Source: MGBC114079 sp964531385
GTDB lineage: Bacteria > Bacillota > Clostridia > Lachnospirales > CAG-274
DNA: 64,000 nt
Reading direction: 5' to 3'
Assembly: GCA_964531385.1 (NCBI GenBank)
Contig: CAZHGC010000010.1
Span: 17,820 to 81,819, forward strand
Shown piece by piece: positions 1 to 8,042 of this stretch. The position numbers were made by a program, and so were the translations under genes. Below the pieces are notes generated by a model, which was not told the DNA's origin, ran no database searches, and saw only the letters and a program-made list of their open reading frames with translations. The stretch's first letter is position 1. Every line of letters starts with the position of its first letter.

Positions 1-1
1 A

Positions 2-409
2 AATATAAAATCGGCATTGCTGAATGTTGGCGGAAATGTATATGCAATAGGTTCTCCGCCAAATAAAGACAGTTGGAAAATTGGAATACAAAATGCCGAT
101 AATCCCGACTCAACCGATTTTTACGATAAAGTTTCCGTTAAAGATAAAGCAATCGTAACAAGCGGAAATTATCAGCGATATTACACATTCAACGGCAAAA
201 AATATCACCATATAATCGACCCCGATACTTTAATGCCGTCAGATTTTTTCAAAAACGTAACTGTAATTTGCAACGATTCCTCAATCGCCGATATGCTCTC
301 AACAGCATTGTTCATTCTTCCATACGAAGATGGAAAAAATCTTGCAAAAAAATATAACGCAGATGTATTATGGGTCTTTTCCAACAACAAAATCGAAAAA
401 ACTTATTAA
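2..409 (+). CDS. apbE: FAD:protein FMN transferase, C-terminal part (ApbE family), cut by window edge
   Basis: ApbE-type enzymes move FMN from FAD onto a Thr of target proteins such as RnfG, RnfD and NqrB/C, normally outside the membrane. The frame is open from base 2, so the gene begins before the window; about 135 C-terminal residues are visible. Seen directly: an LLNVGGNVYAIG segment, matching the family's conserved glycine-rich LVN(L)GGNIYAIG block; a YHHIIDPDT motif, the conserved H-I-(I/D)-D-P Mg/FAD site; and an ADMLSTALFIL helix typical of the C-terminus. The usual Thr-Gly after the DP is Thr-Leu here. A strong hairpin follows 57 bases after the stop. An rnf operon lies 50 kb away in the same window, so RnfG/RnfD are plausible substrates, but that is inference. 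Confidence 0.85.
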   Translation, partial: NIKSALLNVGGNVYAIGSPPNKDSWKIGIQNADNPDSTDFYDKVSVKDKAIVTSGNYQRYYTFNGKKYHHIIDPDTLMPSDFFKNVTVICNDSSIADMLSTALFILPYEDGKNLAKKYNADVLWVFSNNKIEKTY

Positions 410-466
410 CCAAAATTTATCATAACGCATTTATTTTTCGAAATTTTCAATATTAATGCAATAAAT

Positions 467-506
467 AAGGGGGTGTGAAAAAACTCAAAAATTTTCACAC
501 CCCCTT
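467..506 (+). terminator. Rho-independent terminator after apbE
   Basis: A 15-bp stem (AAGGGGGTGTGAAAA pairing with TTTTCACACCCCCTT) with a short A-rich loop. It sits between apbE and the next plus-strand gene. A near-copy of the core GGGTGTGAAAAA stem occurs at 11072-11118, and the last 11 bases of the window look like the start of a third. Confidence 0.85.
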
Positions 507-639
507 AAATTGCAAAAATCTATCCTTCTCCAATCAAAAATAAATGCAAAACAACACAAAAACACAAACAAATGTTTGCAATTATAAAAATAATGTTGTA
601 TAATGTATTTACATAGAAATTTTGTTTGGAGTGATTATT

Positions 640-1863
640 ATGGAAATCGACGAAAAACTAAAAATATTGTCGGCAGCCGCAAAATATGATGTTGCCTGCA
701 CATCAAGCGGTGTTAAGCGAAATAAAAAAGCAGGCTCTTTGGGAAGCACCTCTTTGTGCGGAATTTGCCACAGCTTTTCAAGTGACGGTCGTTGCATCTC
801 TCTTTTAAAAATATTATTAACAAATTATTGCAGTTATGATTGTCAATACTGCGTAAACAGACGTTCAAACGATGTCGAACGTGCTATGTTCACGCCTGAA
901 GAAATTGCGGAAATAACAATGAATTTTTACAGAAGAAATTACATAGAAGGGCTTTTTTTAAGTTCGGCTGTTTTCAAAAATCCCGATTATACAATGGAAT
1001 TGTTATACAAAACTTTGTTCCTTTTAAGAAACAAATATAAATTCAACGGATATATCCACGTTAAAGCAATTCCCTCCGCCGATGAATCTCTAATAAAAAT
1101 GACAGGATTTCTTGCCGATAGAATGAGCGTTAATATAGAACTCCCGTCAAGCGAAAGTTTAAAACTTCTCGCCCCCGACAAAAGTAAAGACTCAATATTC
1201 AAGCCAATGAAAGCGTTAAGAAATTCAATTCAAGAAAACAAAAATGATATAGTTGTTTATAAAAACTCACCAAAATTCGCCCCTGCCGGTCAAAGCACAC
1301 AAATGATTGTCGGGGCAACTCCCGATAATGATAAAAAAATAATAAGCCTTGCAGAAGGATTGTATAACAAATTCAAATTAAAACGAGTTTTCTATTCTGC
1401 ATACGTTCCCGTAACCGATAAAAATAAGCTTCTCCCAACAACAAAACCGCCAATGTTACGAGAACATCGCTTATATCAGGCAGATTGGCTTTTAAGATAT
1501 TACGGTTTCAATTCCGATGAAATTCTCGGCGAAAATGAAAATCTAAATCTTGCGTTAGACCCAAAGTGTCAATGGGCAATCAGAAATATACATTTATTTC
1601 CCGTTGAAATAAACAAAGCCGATATCGAAGTTCTTTTGCGTGTTCCCGGCATAGGTGTAAAATCGGCATATAAAATCATCTCCGCAAGAAGAACATCAAC
1701 TTTAAATTTTGACAATTTAAAAAAATTAAACGTTGTTTTAAAAAGAGCAAAATATTTTATAACGTGCAACGGAAAAATGATGGCAAACTACGGAATGGAA
1801 CAAGAAATTTTAACAAAACGCCTTTCCGAAAACAATCTGATTTATGAACAATTAAATTTATAA
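640..1863 (+). CDS. SplB-like radical SAM protein, putative DNA modification/repair family
   Basis: A 407-residue radical SAM protein. The cluster motif is C64-x3-C68-x2-C71 (NYCSYDCQYCVNR), preceded by four more cysteines at residues 20, 40, 43 and 52 that could hold an extra metal site. The C-terminal part has a helix-hairpin-helix-like DNA-binding motif (LLRVPGIGVKSAYKI). This matches the family described as putative DNA modification/repair radical SAM proteins, usually encoded beside a uracil-DNA-glycosylase-like partner (DUF4130). No such partner is adjacent here. ATG 640 is preferred over an upstream TTG at 622 because GGAGTG lies 6 bases before it. The substrate is unknown. Confidence 0.8.
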   Translation: MEIDEKLKILSAAAKYDVACTSSGVKRNKKAGSLGSTSLCGICHSFSSDGRCISLLKILLTNYCSYDCQYCVNRRSNDVERAMFTPEEIAEITMNFYRRNYIEGLFLSSAVFKNPDYTMELLYKTLFLLRNKYKFNGYIHVKAIPSADESLIKMTGFLADRMSVNIELPSSESLKLLAPDKSKDSIFKPMKALRNSIQENKNDIVVYKNSPKFAPAGQSTQMIVGATPDNDKKIISLAEGLYNKFKLKRVFYSAYVPVTDKNKLLPTTKPPMLREHRLYQADWLLRYYGFNSDEILGENENLNLALDPKCQWAIRNIHLFPVEINKADIEVLLRVPGIGVKSAYKIISARRTSTLNFDNLKKLNVVLKRAKYFITCNGKMMANYGMEQEILTKRLSENNLIYEQLNL

Positions 1864-1874
1864 TTTCAAAAAAC

Positions 1875-1916
1875 AAAGTGGTTGTGGAAAAAATCAAAGT
1901 TTTCAACAACCACTTT
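1875..1916. terminator. Bidirectional terminator between convergent genes
   Basis: A 17-bp inverted repeat with one mismatch (AAAGTGGTTGTGGAAAA / TTTTCAACAACCACTTT) and an 8-base loop, centred between the convergent radical SAM and glycosyltransferase genes. A/T tracts on both sides fit termination in both directions. Confidence 0.8.
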
Positions 1917-1929
1917 AAATATATGTGCA

Positions 1930-3471
1930 CTACCACCAATATTTCGAACTTTTAGCCTGTTCAATTATCTGTGCCATAGGAATTTTTGTATTTGTCAAAA
2001 TTTCGTTTCTCTCAATCGCTTTTTCCGACATAACTTTGTAAAATTCCTTGTCCGTAACATATTTTATTATTAAATCTTTCATTTCCGATAATGTTTCAAC
2101 ACAAAAATCCTCGCCTGCTGCAATACTGCAATCCCCAAAACTTAACGTTATTCCCGGTTTGCCTTTTGAAAAAGCCTCGGCTATAGAAGACCCTCCGCCG
2201 TTTCTTGGAGGATTTATATATAAATCGCAAACTTCGGAAATCGCAAGCATATCCTCTTGAAATCCTATGAATGTTGTGTTGTTTTTAAGTTCTTCATCAT
2301 CAGCAATAATTTTATTATAATTATTAAATATACCGGCAAAAATTATGTGCGTATTATATTTAAAAATTTCACGAATTTCGTTTAAAAAGTCGTATGTTAC
2401 TTCCTCTGTTAGGCGACCTCCTGAAACAAGTATTAAAAATTTATCAACAGGAAACGAGAGCTCTTCTCTTGTATAGGTATGTGTTTGCGGTTTATAGTCA
2501 AACGTGAAGGGAGCGGTTAAAATATTGTCTTCTGTGCATAACTTCGGATTTGCCGTAACTTTAAACGTTCCACACGTGTTCGGAAGACCGCTGAAAACAG
2601 TTGCAAGAGAAATTGTCGGAACAAAAAGAGAACATAAATCCGATGTTATATTGTTTCCGCCTATATTTAAAATAAAATAAGGTCTATATTTTTTAACCAA
2701 CTCAAAAATTTCTTTTATCGAATTAACATTCGGCATATTTTGCGGGCATTGTCGCAATCCAAAATTCTCATCTTTAAATGCAATAGATGCCCCGTTGGAA
2801 TATTCCGGAATGTATGAACCCAAACTAGGCAAAAAGAAACAGTCTTCTCCCTCCGCAGTTAATAAATCAGCAGTATTTATAATAACAACTTTTTTATCAA
2901 AATGCTTTGCCAAAGCATAGGCTCTGTCCAAAACTGTTTTGGTCGGTGCATGGTTTAAATTTAAAAATTGAGATGTAATTACAAATACAATCTCTTTAAT
3001 TCGTTCTTTTTCCGGAATATGGCTTTCCGACAATGCCATCTCTTCTTTAAAAGAATTAACAATTTCCGAATAAATTTGTTTTGTTTTTTCATTAACTTGA
3101 CTTGGTGTTTTAGGATTTGTAAAAGCCAAACTAATCATTTGCCAATAATAAAAAAATCTTGTTGTTGGTGGCATTTTTTTGTCATCTAACAAAAGATTTA
3201 CCATTTTTTCTATATGACTTGGATTTTTATCAACGTGATATAAAAATGAAATAAAAAATATTTCTATATTAACCGGAAGAACAGGTGTCGACAACATTGA
3301 TGCCATTTGAAGTAAATTACTAAAAGTTGTATAATACTCCGGACTGCTTAAAAGATTATTTGGATTTTCGGCTATAACATTTTGAATTTCTTTCAAAACT
3401 TCACTTAGTGTATCCAAAACTTTTGCCCGCATATCAATCTCTTGCTCGTTAATTTGTTGTTCACAACTCAT
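1930..3471 (-). CDS. Predicted GT-B type glycosyltransferase with helical N-terminal region
   Basis: 513 residues with no signal peptide. Residues 1-200 are mostly helical and lack a recognised motif. The C-terminal third looks like a GT-B donor domain: ILVSGGR at the start of the second Rossmann half, then NNTTFIGFQEDM and INPPRNGGGSSIAEAFSKGKPGI, the pattern in which acceptor-side glycines and a Glu bind a nucleotide sugar. A middle segment (ILNIGGNNITSDLCSLFVPTI) resembles the N-terminal Rossmann half. The layout recalls cytosolic protein glycosyltransferases with helical N-domains (HMW1C/GT41-like), but I cannot establish the family. It is monocistronic, with GGGGGTG upstream of ATG 3471. 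Confidence 0.6.
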   Translation of the reverse strand: MSCEQQINEQEIDMRAKVLDTLSEVLKEIQNVIAENPNNLLSSPEYYTTFSNLLQMASMLSTPVLPVNIEIFFISFLYHVDKNPSHIEKMVNLLLDDKKMPPTTRFFYYWQMISLAFTNPKTPSQVNEKTKQIYSEIVNSFKEEMALSESHIPEKERIKEIVFVITSQFLNLNHAPTKTVLDRAYALAKHFDKKVVIINTADLLTAEGEDCFFLPSLGSYIPEYSNGASIAFKDENFGLRQCPQNMPNVNSIKEIFELVKKYRPYFILNIGGNNITSDLCSLFVPTISLATVFSGLPNTCGTFKVTANPKLCTEDNILTAPFTFDYKPQTHTYTREELSFPVDKFLILVSGGRLTEEVTYDFLNEIREIFKYNTHIIFAGIFNNYNKIIADDEELKNNTTFIGFQEDMLAISEVCDLYINPPRNGGGSSIAEAFSKGKPGITLSFGDCSIAAGEDFCVETLSEMKDLIIKYVTDKEFYKVMSEKAIERNEILTNTKIPMAQIIEQAKSSKYWW

Positions 3472-3538
3472 ATTATAAACACCCCCTGTAATATTTATAG
3501 TCTTTCATAAAAATGGATAACAAAAAAATTCTCTAAAA

Positions 3539-3578
3539 AAGGACCGTAAAAAATGATTTCTCATTTTCCACAGCCCTT
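3539..3578 (-). terminator. Terminator of the gluconate 5-dehydrogenase gene
   Basis: On the minus strand an 18-bp stem forms with four G-U pairs, a 4-base loop and a following T run (toward 3535). It lies about 150 bases past the dehydrogenase stop. The wobble pairs work only in the minus-strand RNA, so the direction is clear. Confidence 0.75.
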
Positions 3579-3731
3579 CTCATCTTGCAAATAATAATTA
3601 AAAACACAAGAACTACTTTGAAAATAAAAACGCAAATTTTCCAACGCAAAGCGTCAAATAACCAAAACAAGTATAACACTCGTCAAGCTTTAAACATTTT
3701 TATATTTCAAAATTCGTTTCCAAACAATTAA

Positions 3732-4535
3732 TTATTTAGGCTGTTTGCCAATGTATGCAAGGATACCGCCGTCAACATATAATACATGACCGTTTACAAA
3801 ATCAGAAGCATCAGAAGCAAGGAACACAGCCGGTCCCATCAAGTCTTCAGGAGTTCCCCAACGAGCAGCAGGTGTTTTTGCTATAATGAACTGGTCAAAT
3901 GGGTGTCTTGAGCCATCAGGCTGGATTTCACGCAAAGGTGCAGTCTGAGGAGTTGCTATATATCCCGGTCCAATACCGTTACACTGAATGTTGAATTCAC
4001 CATATTCAGAAGCAATGTTTCTTGTAAGCATTTTAAGACCGCCTTTTGCAGCAGCATAAGCAGAAACAGTTTCACGTCCCAATTCGCTCATCATTGAACA
4101 AATGTTGATAATTTTTCCGTGACCTTTTTTAATCATACTTGGAATAACAGCTTTTGATACAATAAAAGGTGCGTTCAAGTCAACGTCGATAACCTGTCTA
4201 AATTCGTCAGCTGTCATATCACACATAGGAATACGTTTGATAATTCCGGCATTGTTTACAAGAATATCGATTACACCAACTTCTTTTTCAACTGTTGCAA
4301 CAAGGTTCTGAACTTGGTCTTCTTTTGTTACATCGCAAACATAACCATGAGCTTCAATTCCTGCTTCTTTGTATGCAGCAATACCTTTGTCAACCAATTC
4401 TTGTTTAATATCGTTAAAAACGATTGTTGCACCGCATTTTGCAAAACCGCTTGCAATAGCAAAACCAATTCCGTAAGATGCACCTGTTACCAATGCAATT
4501 TTTCCTTTAAGAGAAAATTTGTCTTCAAAGTTCAT
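3732..4535 (-). CDS. idnO: Gluconate 5-dehydrogenase (short-chain dehydrogenase)
   Basis: Reversibly reduces 5-keto-D-gluconate to D-gluconate with NAD(P)H, in the cytosol. At 267 residues it is a classical SDR: cofactor motif TGASYGIG (17-24), NNAG (94-97), and catalytic S147, Y160 and K164 in ICSMM...SAYAAAKGG. The sequence closely matches streptococcal gluconate 5-dehydrogenases from memory, including the C-terminal VLYVDGGILAYIGKQP. 2-Dehydro-3-deoxy-gluconate 5-dehydrogenase (KduD) is the close alternative. No uronate or gluconate pathway genes adjoin it; it is a single-gene unit with its own strong promoter and terminator. Confidence 0.85.
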   Translation of the reverse strand: MNFEDKFSLKGKIALVTGASYGIGFAIASGFAKCGATIVFNDIKQELVDKGIAAYKEAGIEAHGYVCDVTKEDQVQNLVATVEKEVGVIDILVNNAGIIKRIPMCDMTADEFRQVIDVDLNAPFIVSKAVIPSMIKKGHGKIINICSMMSELGRETVSAYAAAKGGLKMLTRNIASEYGEFNIQCNGIGPGYIATPQTAPLREIQPDGSRHPFDQFIIAKTPAARWGTPEDLMGPAVFLASDASDFVNGHVLYVDGGILAYIGKQPK

Positions 4536-4565
4536 AAATAATATCCTCCATTTTTATGTATTTTC

Positions 4566-4618
4566 ATTTGGCATAAGCCAAATTAACTTTAAAGAAATGC
4601 CAATTTTAAAAGCATTTC
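4566..4618 (-). promoter_or_regulatory. Two dyads in the leader of the gluconate 5-dehydrogenase gene
   Basis: Two inverted repeats lie between the promoter and the start codon: ATTTGGC-4-GCCAAAT at 4566-4583 and GAAATGC-11-GCATTTC at 4594-4618. Either could be an operator for a sugar-acid repressor or an RNA hairpin. No known consensus was recognised. Confidence 0.4.
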
Positions 4619-4634
4619 AATAAACCCTATAATA

Positions 4635-4663
4635 ATGATACTACAATTAAAAAAATTTGTCAA
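4635..4663 (-). promoter_or_regulatory. Sigma-A type promoter of the gluconate 5-dehydrogenase gene
   Basis: A perfect -35 TTGACA (4663-4658), a 17-base spacer and -10 TATCAT (4640-4635) on the minus strand. This gives a leader of about 90 bases before ATG 4535. Confidence 0.75.
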
Positions 4664-4789
4664 AATATTTAGTGCAATTTTAAAAATAATTTTTATTTTC
4701 AAAAATTTCACAGTTCAAAACTCTGATAATTAAAATTAAAAACACACTCTGTAACCGGCTAAAAATCCCAAATATTTCGTTCAAATAAT

Positions 4790-5845
4790 TTAATGTTCTC
4801 TAAGCTTAACAAACTTCGCCGCACTTCGTCTCCTCGAATCTTCCATTTGTGCATAATGTCTTCTTGTTGTATTAACATCGGCGTGTCCCAAAACATCGGC
4901 AACAAGATAAATATCGCCTGTTTCCATATAAAGAGCTGTGCCATAAGTGCTTCGCAGTTTGTGAGGAGAAATCTTTTTTATATTAATAACATTTTGTGAA
5001 TATTTTTTAACAAGATTTTGAATTGCTCTGTCCGTTATTCTTCTTTTTTGCAATGACAAAAACAAAGCGTCCTCATATCCCTCAAGAGGAATAATTTCTT
5101 CTCTTAAAGTCAAATATTCGTCCAAAGCATCGGCAACTTCATCACTAAAGTAAATAACAACTTCTTTTCCGCCTTTTCTTGTTATTTTAACACCGTTTGT
5201 TTCAAAATCCAAATCCTGTATATTAATTCCAACACATTCGGAAACACGCATTCCCGTTCCAAGCAACAGGGTCATAATTGCCAAATCTCTAATTTTTGTA
5301 TGCTCGTGCCATTTTTGTTGTCGCTTTGTAAGCTTTTCACCTTTTTCAACCTCGTCCAAAAAAATTGCAACTTCGTTCGGTTCAAGACGAATAATTTCTT
5401 TATCGTGTATTTTGGGCGTTTCAATAAGTTCGCTCGGATTTGCGGAAATTTTTTCGGATTTGTATAAATAATTAAAAAGACGTCTAACAGCTGCAAGCTT
5501 TCTTGATTTTCCTTTTTCTCTGTTTGTAATTTCAACAACTTCGCCGTCATCGTTTGTTCTAACATAATATGTTAAATATTCAAGAAATTTATCCAAATCT
5601 CCCGCCTTAATTTTCTCCATATAAGAAATATCGATTTTGTCAATGTAAACATCTTTAAAGGCATTGCAGTTTTCAATCAAATAATTAAAAAATATTTTTA
5701 AATCATAAGCATAACCAACCCTTGTACGAACGGAAGTTATCATATTTATAGATCTAAAAAATCCGCCAACAAATTCGGGAAGTTCTTTTTCAAGCTCCCT
5801 AAGTTTAAGAGTATATTTTTTTTCAATTTCGTCCTTGTATTCCAA
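4790..5845 (-). CDS. Tyrosine recombinase, XerC/D-like
   Basis: A 351-residue site-specific recombinase that would cut and rejoin DNA through a Tyr-phosphate link. All catalytic residues are visible: R200 (TGMRVSE), K224 or K227 (RKGGK), H295 and R298 (HKLR), H321 (LGHAD) and nucleophile Y331 (HYAQ). The N-terminal SAM-like core-binding domain spans roughly residues 25-135. It is about 50 residues longer than typical XerC. There is no excisionase, att repeat or phage gene beside it, and it follows the ttcA-like gene by 7 bases, so a housekeeping role is likelier than an integrase of a resident element. Whether this is the dif recombinase cannot be told from here. Confidence 0.8.
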   Translation of the reverse strand: MEYKDEIEKKYTLKLRELEKELPEFVGGFFRSINMITSVRTRVGYAYDLKIFFNYLIENCNAFKDVYIDKIDISYMEKIKAGDLDKFLEYLTYYVRTNDDGEVVEITNREKGKSRKLAAVRRLFNYLYKSEKISANPSELIETPKIHDKEIIRLEPNEVAIFLDEVEKGEKLTKRQQKWHEHTKIRDLAIMTLLLGTGMRVSECVGINIQDLDFETNGVKITRKGGKEVVIYFSDEVADALDEYLTLREEIIPLEGYEDALFLSLQKRRITDRAIQNLVKKYSQNVINIKKISPHKLRSTYGTALYMETGDIYLVADVLGHADVNTTRRHYAQMEDSRRRSAAKFVKLREH

Positions 5846-5852
5846 AAAAAGA

Positions 5853-6569
5853 TCACCCTTTCCAACCGCCGATTTCCGAACGTTTTATCGCACCAAAAAT
5901 TTTTTCATCAAAATGGTCATACTTTAATGATTGTTCGTGAATAAAATTTTTAATATCTTCTCTTTTGGTTTGTCCGTCAACAGGACATTTGTTTTTAACA
6001 ACAGTTAAATTTTCTTTTTTAACAAAAGCTTTAATATCTTTTTCGGGAACATACATAAGCGGTCGTATAGAATAAATTTTTTTTCTGTCAAGAAATGTTA
6101 CGGGGCTAAATGTGTAAATTCTTCCCTCATAAAACATAGCCATAAAAAAAGTTTCAATAACATCGTCTCTGTTATGTCCAAGGGCAATTTTATTGCACCC
6201 CAAATTTTCAACGGCATCGTTTAAAGCCCCTTTTCGCATTTTTGCACAAAGCGAACAAGGATTTTTTTCTTTTCTTGCATCAAAAATAATTTCACCAATA
6301 TCCGTTTTAACAACGGTATATTTAACGCCTATTTCATCGCATAATTTCTGAACCGGCGAAAAATCCATTCCGTCAAACCCAAGTGAAACAGAAATTGCCT
6401 CAAGTTCAAATTTCTTAGGATAAAACCTTTGCAAAGCTTTAAGTGCAACAAGTAACGAAAGGCTGTCTTTTCCTCCGGAAATTCCAACAGCAATTTTGTC
6501 TCCGTCGCAAATCATATCATAATCGTCAACCGCTCTTCGAACATAACTCAAAAGTTTTTGCAGTTTCAT
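5853..6569 (-). CDS. TtcA-like PP-loop tRNA thiolation ATPase
   Basis: Family members adenylate a tRNA base and transfer sulfur to it (2-thiocytidine or related). At 238 residues it has the PP-loop SGGKDS (31-36), a C105-x2-C108 pair (PCSLC) and a later Cys in NKCPVDG, the layout of the [Fe-S]-dependent TtcA group, plus GHNRDDVIETFF for ATP binding. ATG 6569 is chosen because GGAGGG lies 7 bases upstream inside the end of trmD; the two genes are one base apart, so they are translationally linked. The exact nucleotide modified is not determinable from sequence. Confidence 0.75.
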   Translation of the reverse strand: MKLQKLLSYVRRAVDDYDMICDGDKIAVGISGGKDSLSLLVALKALQRFYPKKFELEAISVSLGFDGMDFSPVQKLCDEIGVKYTVVKTDIGEIIFDARKEKNPCSLCAKMRKGALNDAVENLGCNKIALGHNRDDVIETFFMAMFYEGRIYTFSPVTFLDRKKIYSIRPLMYVPEKDIKAFVKKENLTVVKNKCPVDGQTKREDIKNFIHEQSLKYDHFDEKIFGAIKRSEIGGWKG

Positions 6570-6570
6570 A

Positions 6571-7308
6571 TCAAAACCCTCCAAAACCAATGCTTTTCAA
6601 AAATTTAATATCATCTTTTGAAAGTTCTGCCTCTTTTAAAAGCTCCGGCCTCTTCAAAAAAGTTCGTTTTAAAGATTGCTCTCTTCTCCACTTGTCAACA
6701 TTTTCGTGATGTCCCGAAAGCAAAACGTCCGGAACTTTTTTCCCAAGGAATTCAACAGGACGGGTATATTGCGGATATTCCAAAAGATTGTTTGAAAAAC
6801 TTTCTTCTTCAAAAGATTCCTCTTTGTTAAGAACCCCGGGAATAAGCCTTGAAACAGAATCAATAACTGTCATTGCGGCAAGTTCCCCGCCCGTCAAAAT
6901 AAAATCACCGATAGAAATTTCGTCTGTAACAATTTCTTCAATAACTCTCTCGTCAATTCCTTCATAATGTCCGCATAAAATAATAAGCTCCTCTTCTTTC
7001 GAAAATTCAAATGCAGTGTTTTGGTTAAAAGTTTTTCCTTGAGGTGTCATATAAACAACACGACACCCCTCTTTAACTTTGCTTTTTATGCTTTCATATG
7101 TGTCAAAAACGGGCGTCGGCTTTATAACCATTCCCGCACCCCCGCCATACGGATAATCATCAACTTGATTGTGCTTGTTGTTTGCAAAATCACGAATATC
7201 AACACAGTTAATTTCAACAATCCCCTTTTCGCAAGCCCTTTTAATAACGCTGTGGTTAAGACCTGCATAAATCATTTCGGGAAAAAGTGTCATAATGTAA
7301 AATTTCAT
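6571..7308 (-). CDS. trmD: tRNA (guanine(37)-N1)-methyltransferase
   Basis: Methylates N1 of G37 beside the anticodon, preventing +1 frameshifting. At 245 residues it has the SPOUT trefoil-knot signatures DYPYGGGAGMV, LCGHYEGIDERV and SIGDFILTGGELAAM, all in the expected order. The start ATG overlaps the rimM stop by one base (TAATG). In most Firmicutes rimM-trmD lie between rpsP and rplS; here neither ribosomal protein gene is present and the downstream place is taken by a ttcA-like and a xer-like gene. Confidence 0.95.
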   Translation of the reverse strand: MKFYIMTLFPEMIYAGLNHSVIKRACEKGIVEINCVDIRDFANNKHNQVDDYPYGGGAGMVIKPTPVFDTYESIKSKVKEGCRVVYMTPQGKTFNQNTAFEFSKEEELIILCGHYEGIDERVIEEIVTDEISIGDFILTGGELAAMTVIDSVSRLIPGVLNKEESFEEESFSNNLLEYPQYTRPVEFLGKKVPDVLLSGHHENVDKWRREQSLKRTFLKRPELLKEAELSKDDIKFLKSIGFGGF

Positions 7309-7817
7309 TATCTCAAACCTTCCAAAAGTTTAACAGTCATAACTTTATTTTCTTTATCAACATTTAAAATACATTGTTTAATTGCCGGAATTAAAATTTC
7401 GCTGTCCGAATTTCTAACAACATAAACATCATTTGCACCCGTAAAAATAATGTCTTCAATTTTTCCAAGTTCTTCGCCAAAATCCGTAACAACAGTCATA
7501 GAGTATAAATCTCTGATATAATATTCATCTTCTTCAAGTGGCAAAGCCATATCTTCGGTTATTTTAACTTCCGAATTCTTCAAAGTTTCCCCCGCCGTCA
7601 TATCGTCAATTTCTTTAAGCTTCAAAATAACAAATTGTTTATGATAACGAACGTTTTCAATATCATATTTTTCAATTCGTCCCTTTTTATCAACATAAAT
7701 AAAATCCAACAATTCAAATCTCGACACATCGTCAGTTGTCGGCAAAACTCTAACCTCGCCTTTAATACCCTGAGTATTAACAATTTTTCCAATAACAAAA
7801 TAATTATTATCTCCCAA
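7308..7817 (-). CDS. rimM: 16S rRNA processing factor RimM
   Basis: Assists maturation of the 30S head together with ribosomal protein S19. It is 169 residues long: an N-terminal RimM barrel (FVIGKIVNTQGIKGEVRVLP at residues 7-26) and a C-terminal PRC barrel (YYIRDLYSMTVV...GKIEDII). The TTG start at 7817 is supported by GGAGGTG five bases upstream. It is the first gene of the rimM-trmD-ttcA-like-xer unit; about 225 bases of AT-rich sequence separate it from the divergent response regulator gene. Confidence 0.92.
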   Translation of the reverse strand: MGDNNYFVIGKIVNTQGIKGEVRVLPTTDDVSRFELLDFIYVDKKGRIEKYDIENVRYHKQFVILKLKEIDDMTAGETLKNSEVKITEDMALPLEEDEYYIRDLYSMTVVTDFGEELGKIEDIIFTGANDVYVVRNSDSEILIPAIKQCILNVDKENKVMTVKLLEGLR

Positions 7818-7917
7818 AATTGCACCTCCAAATTAAAATTTTTATCAATCCATTTTTATAATAATATCATTTATTAAAAAAATAATCAATTCAAATTCTT
7901 ATCAAAAAAAATTACAG

Positions 7918-7946
7918 TTTATTTTTTTGTATTGTTTCTTTATAAT
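7918..7946 (+). promoter_or_regulatory. Candidate promoter of the two-component operon
   Basis: A perfect -10 TATAAT at 7941-7946 with a weak -35 (TTTATT, 7918-7923) at 17-base spacing. It lies about 95 bases before the response regulator start in the divergent intergenic region. Confidence 0.4.
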
Positions 7947-8042
7947 ATTATTAGCAAAAAATATCTTAATAAATTTTTAATAAATATATCTGTTTTTTCT
8001 TAAACAAATTGATATACACTTTTTATTGAGGAGGTAAAACAA

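Noticed and set aside
4790..5845. Tyrosine recombinase as a sign of an integrated element
   Set aside because: No att repeats, excisionase, tRNA target or phage genes nearby; it is embedded in a housekeeping unit.
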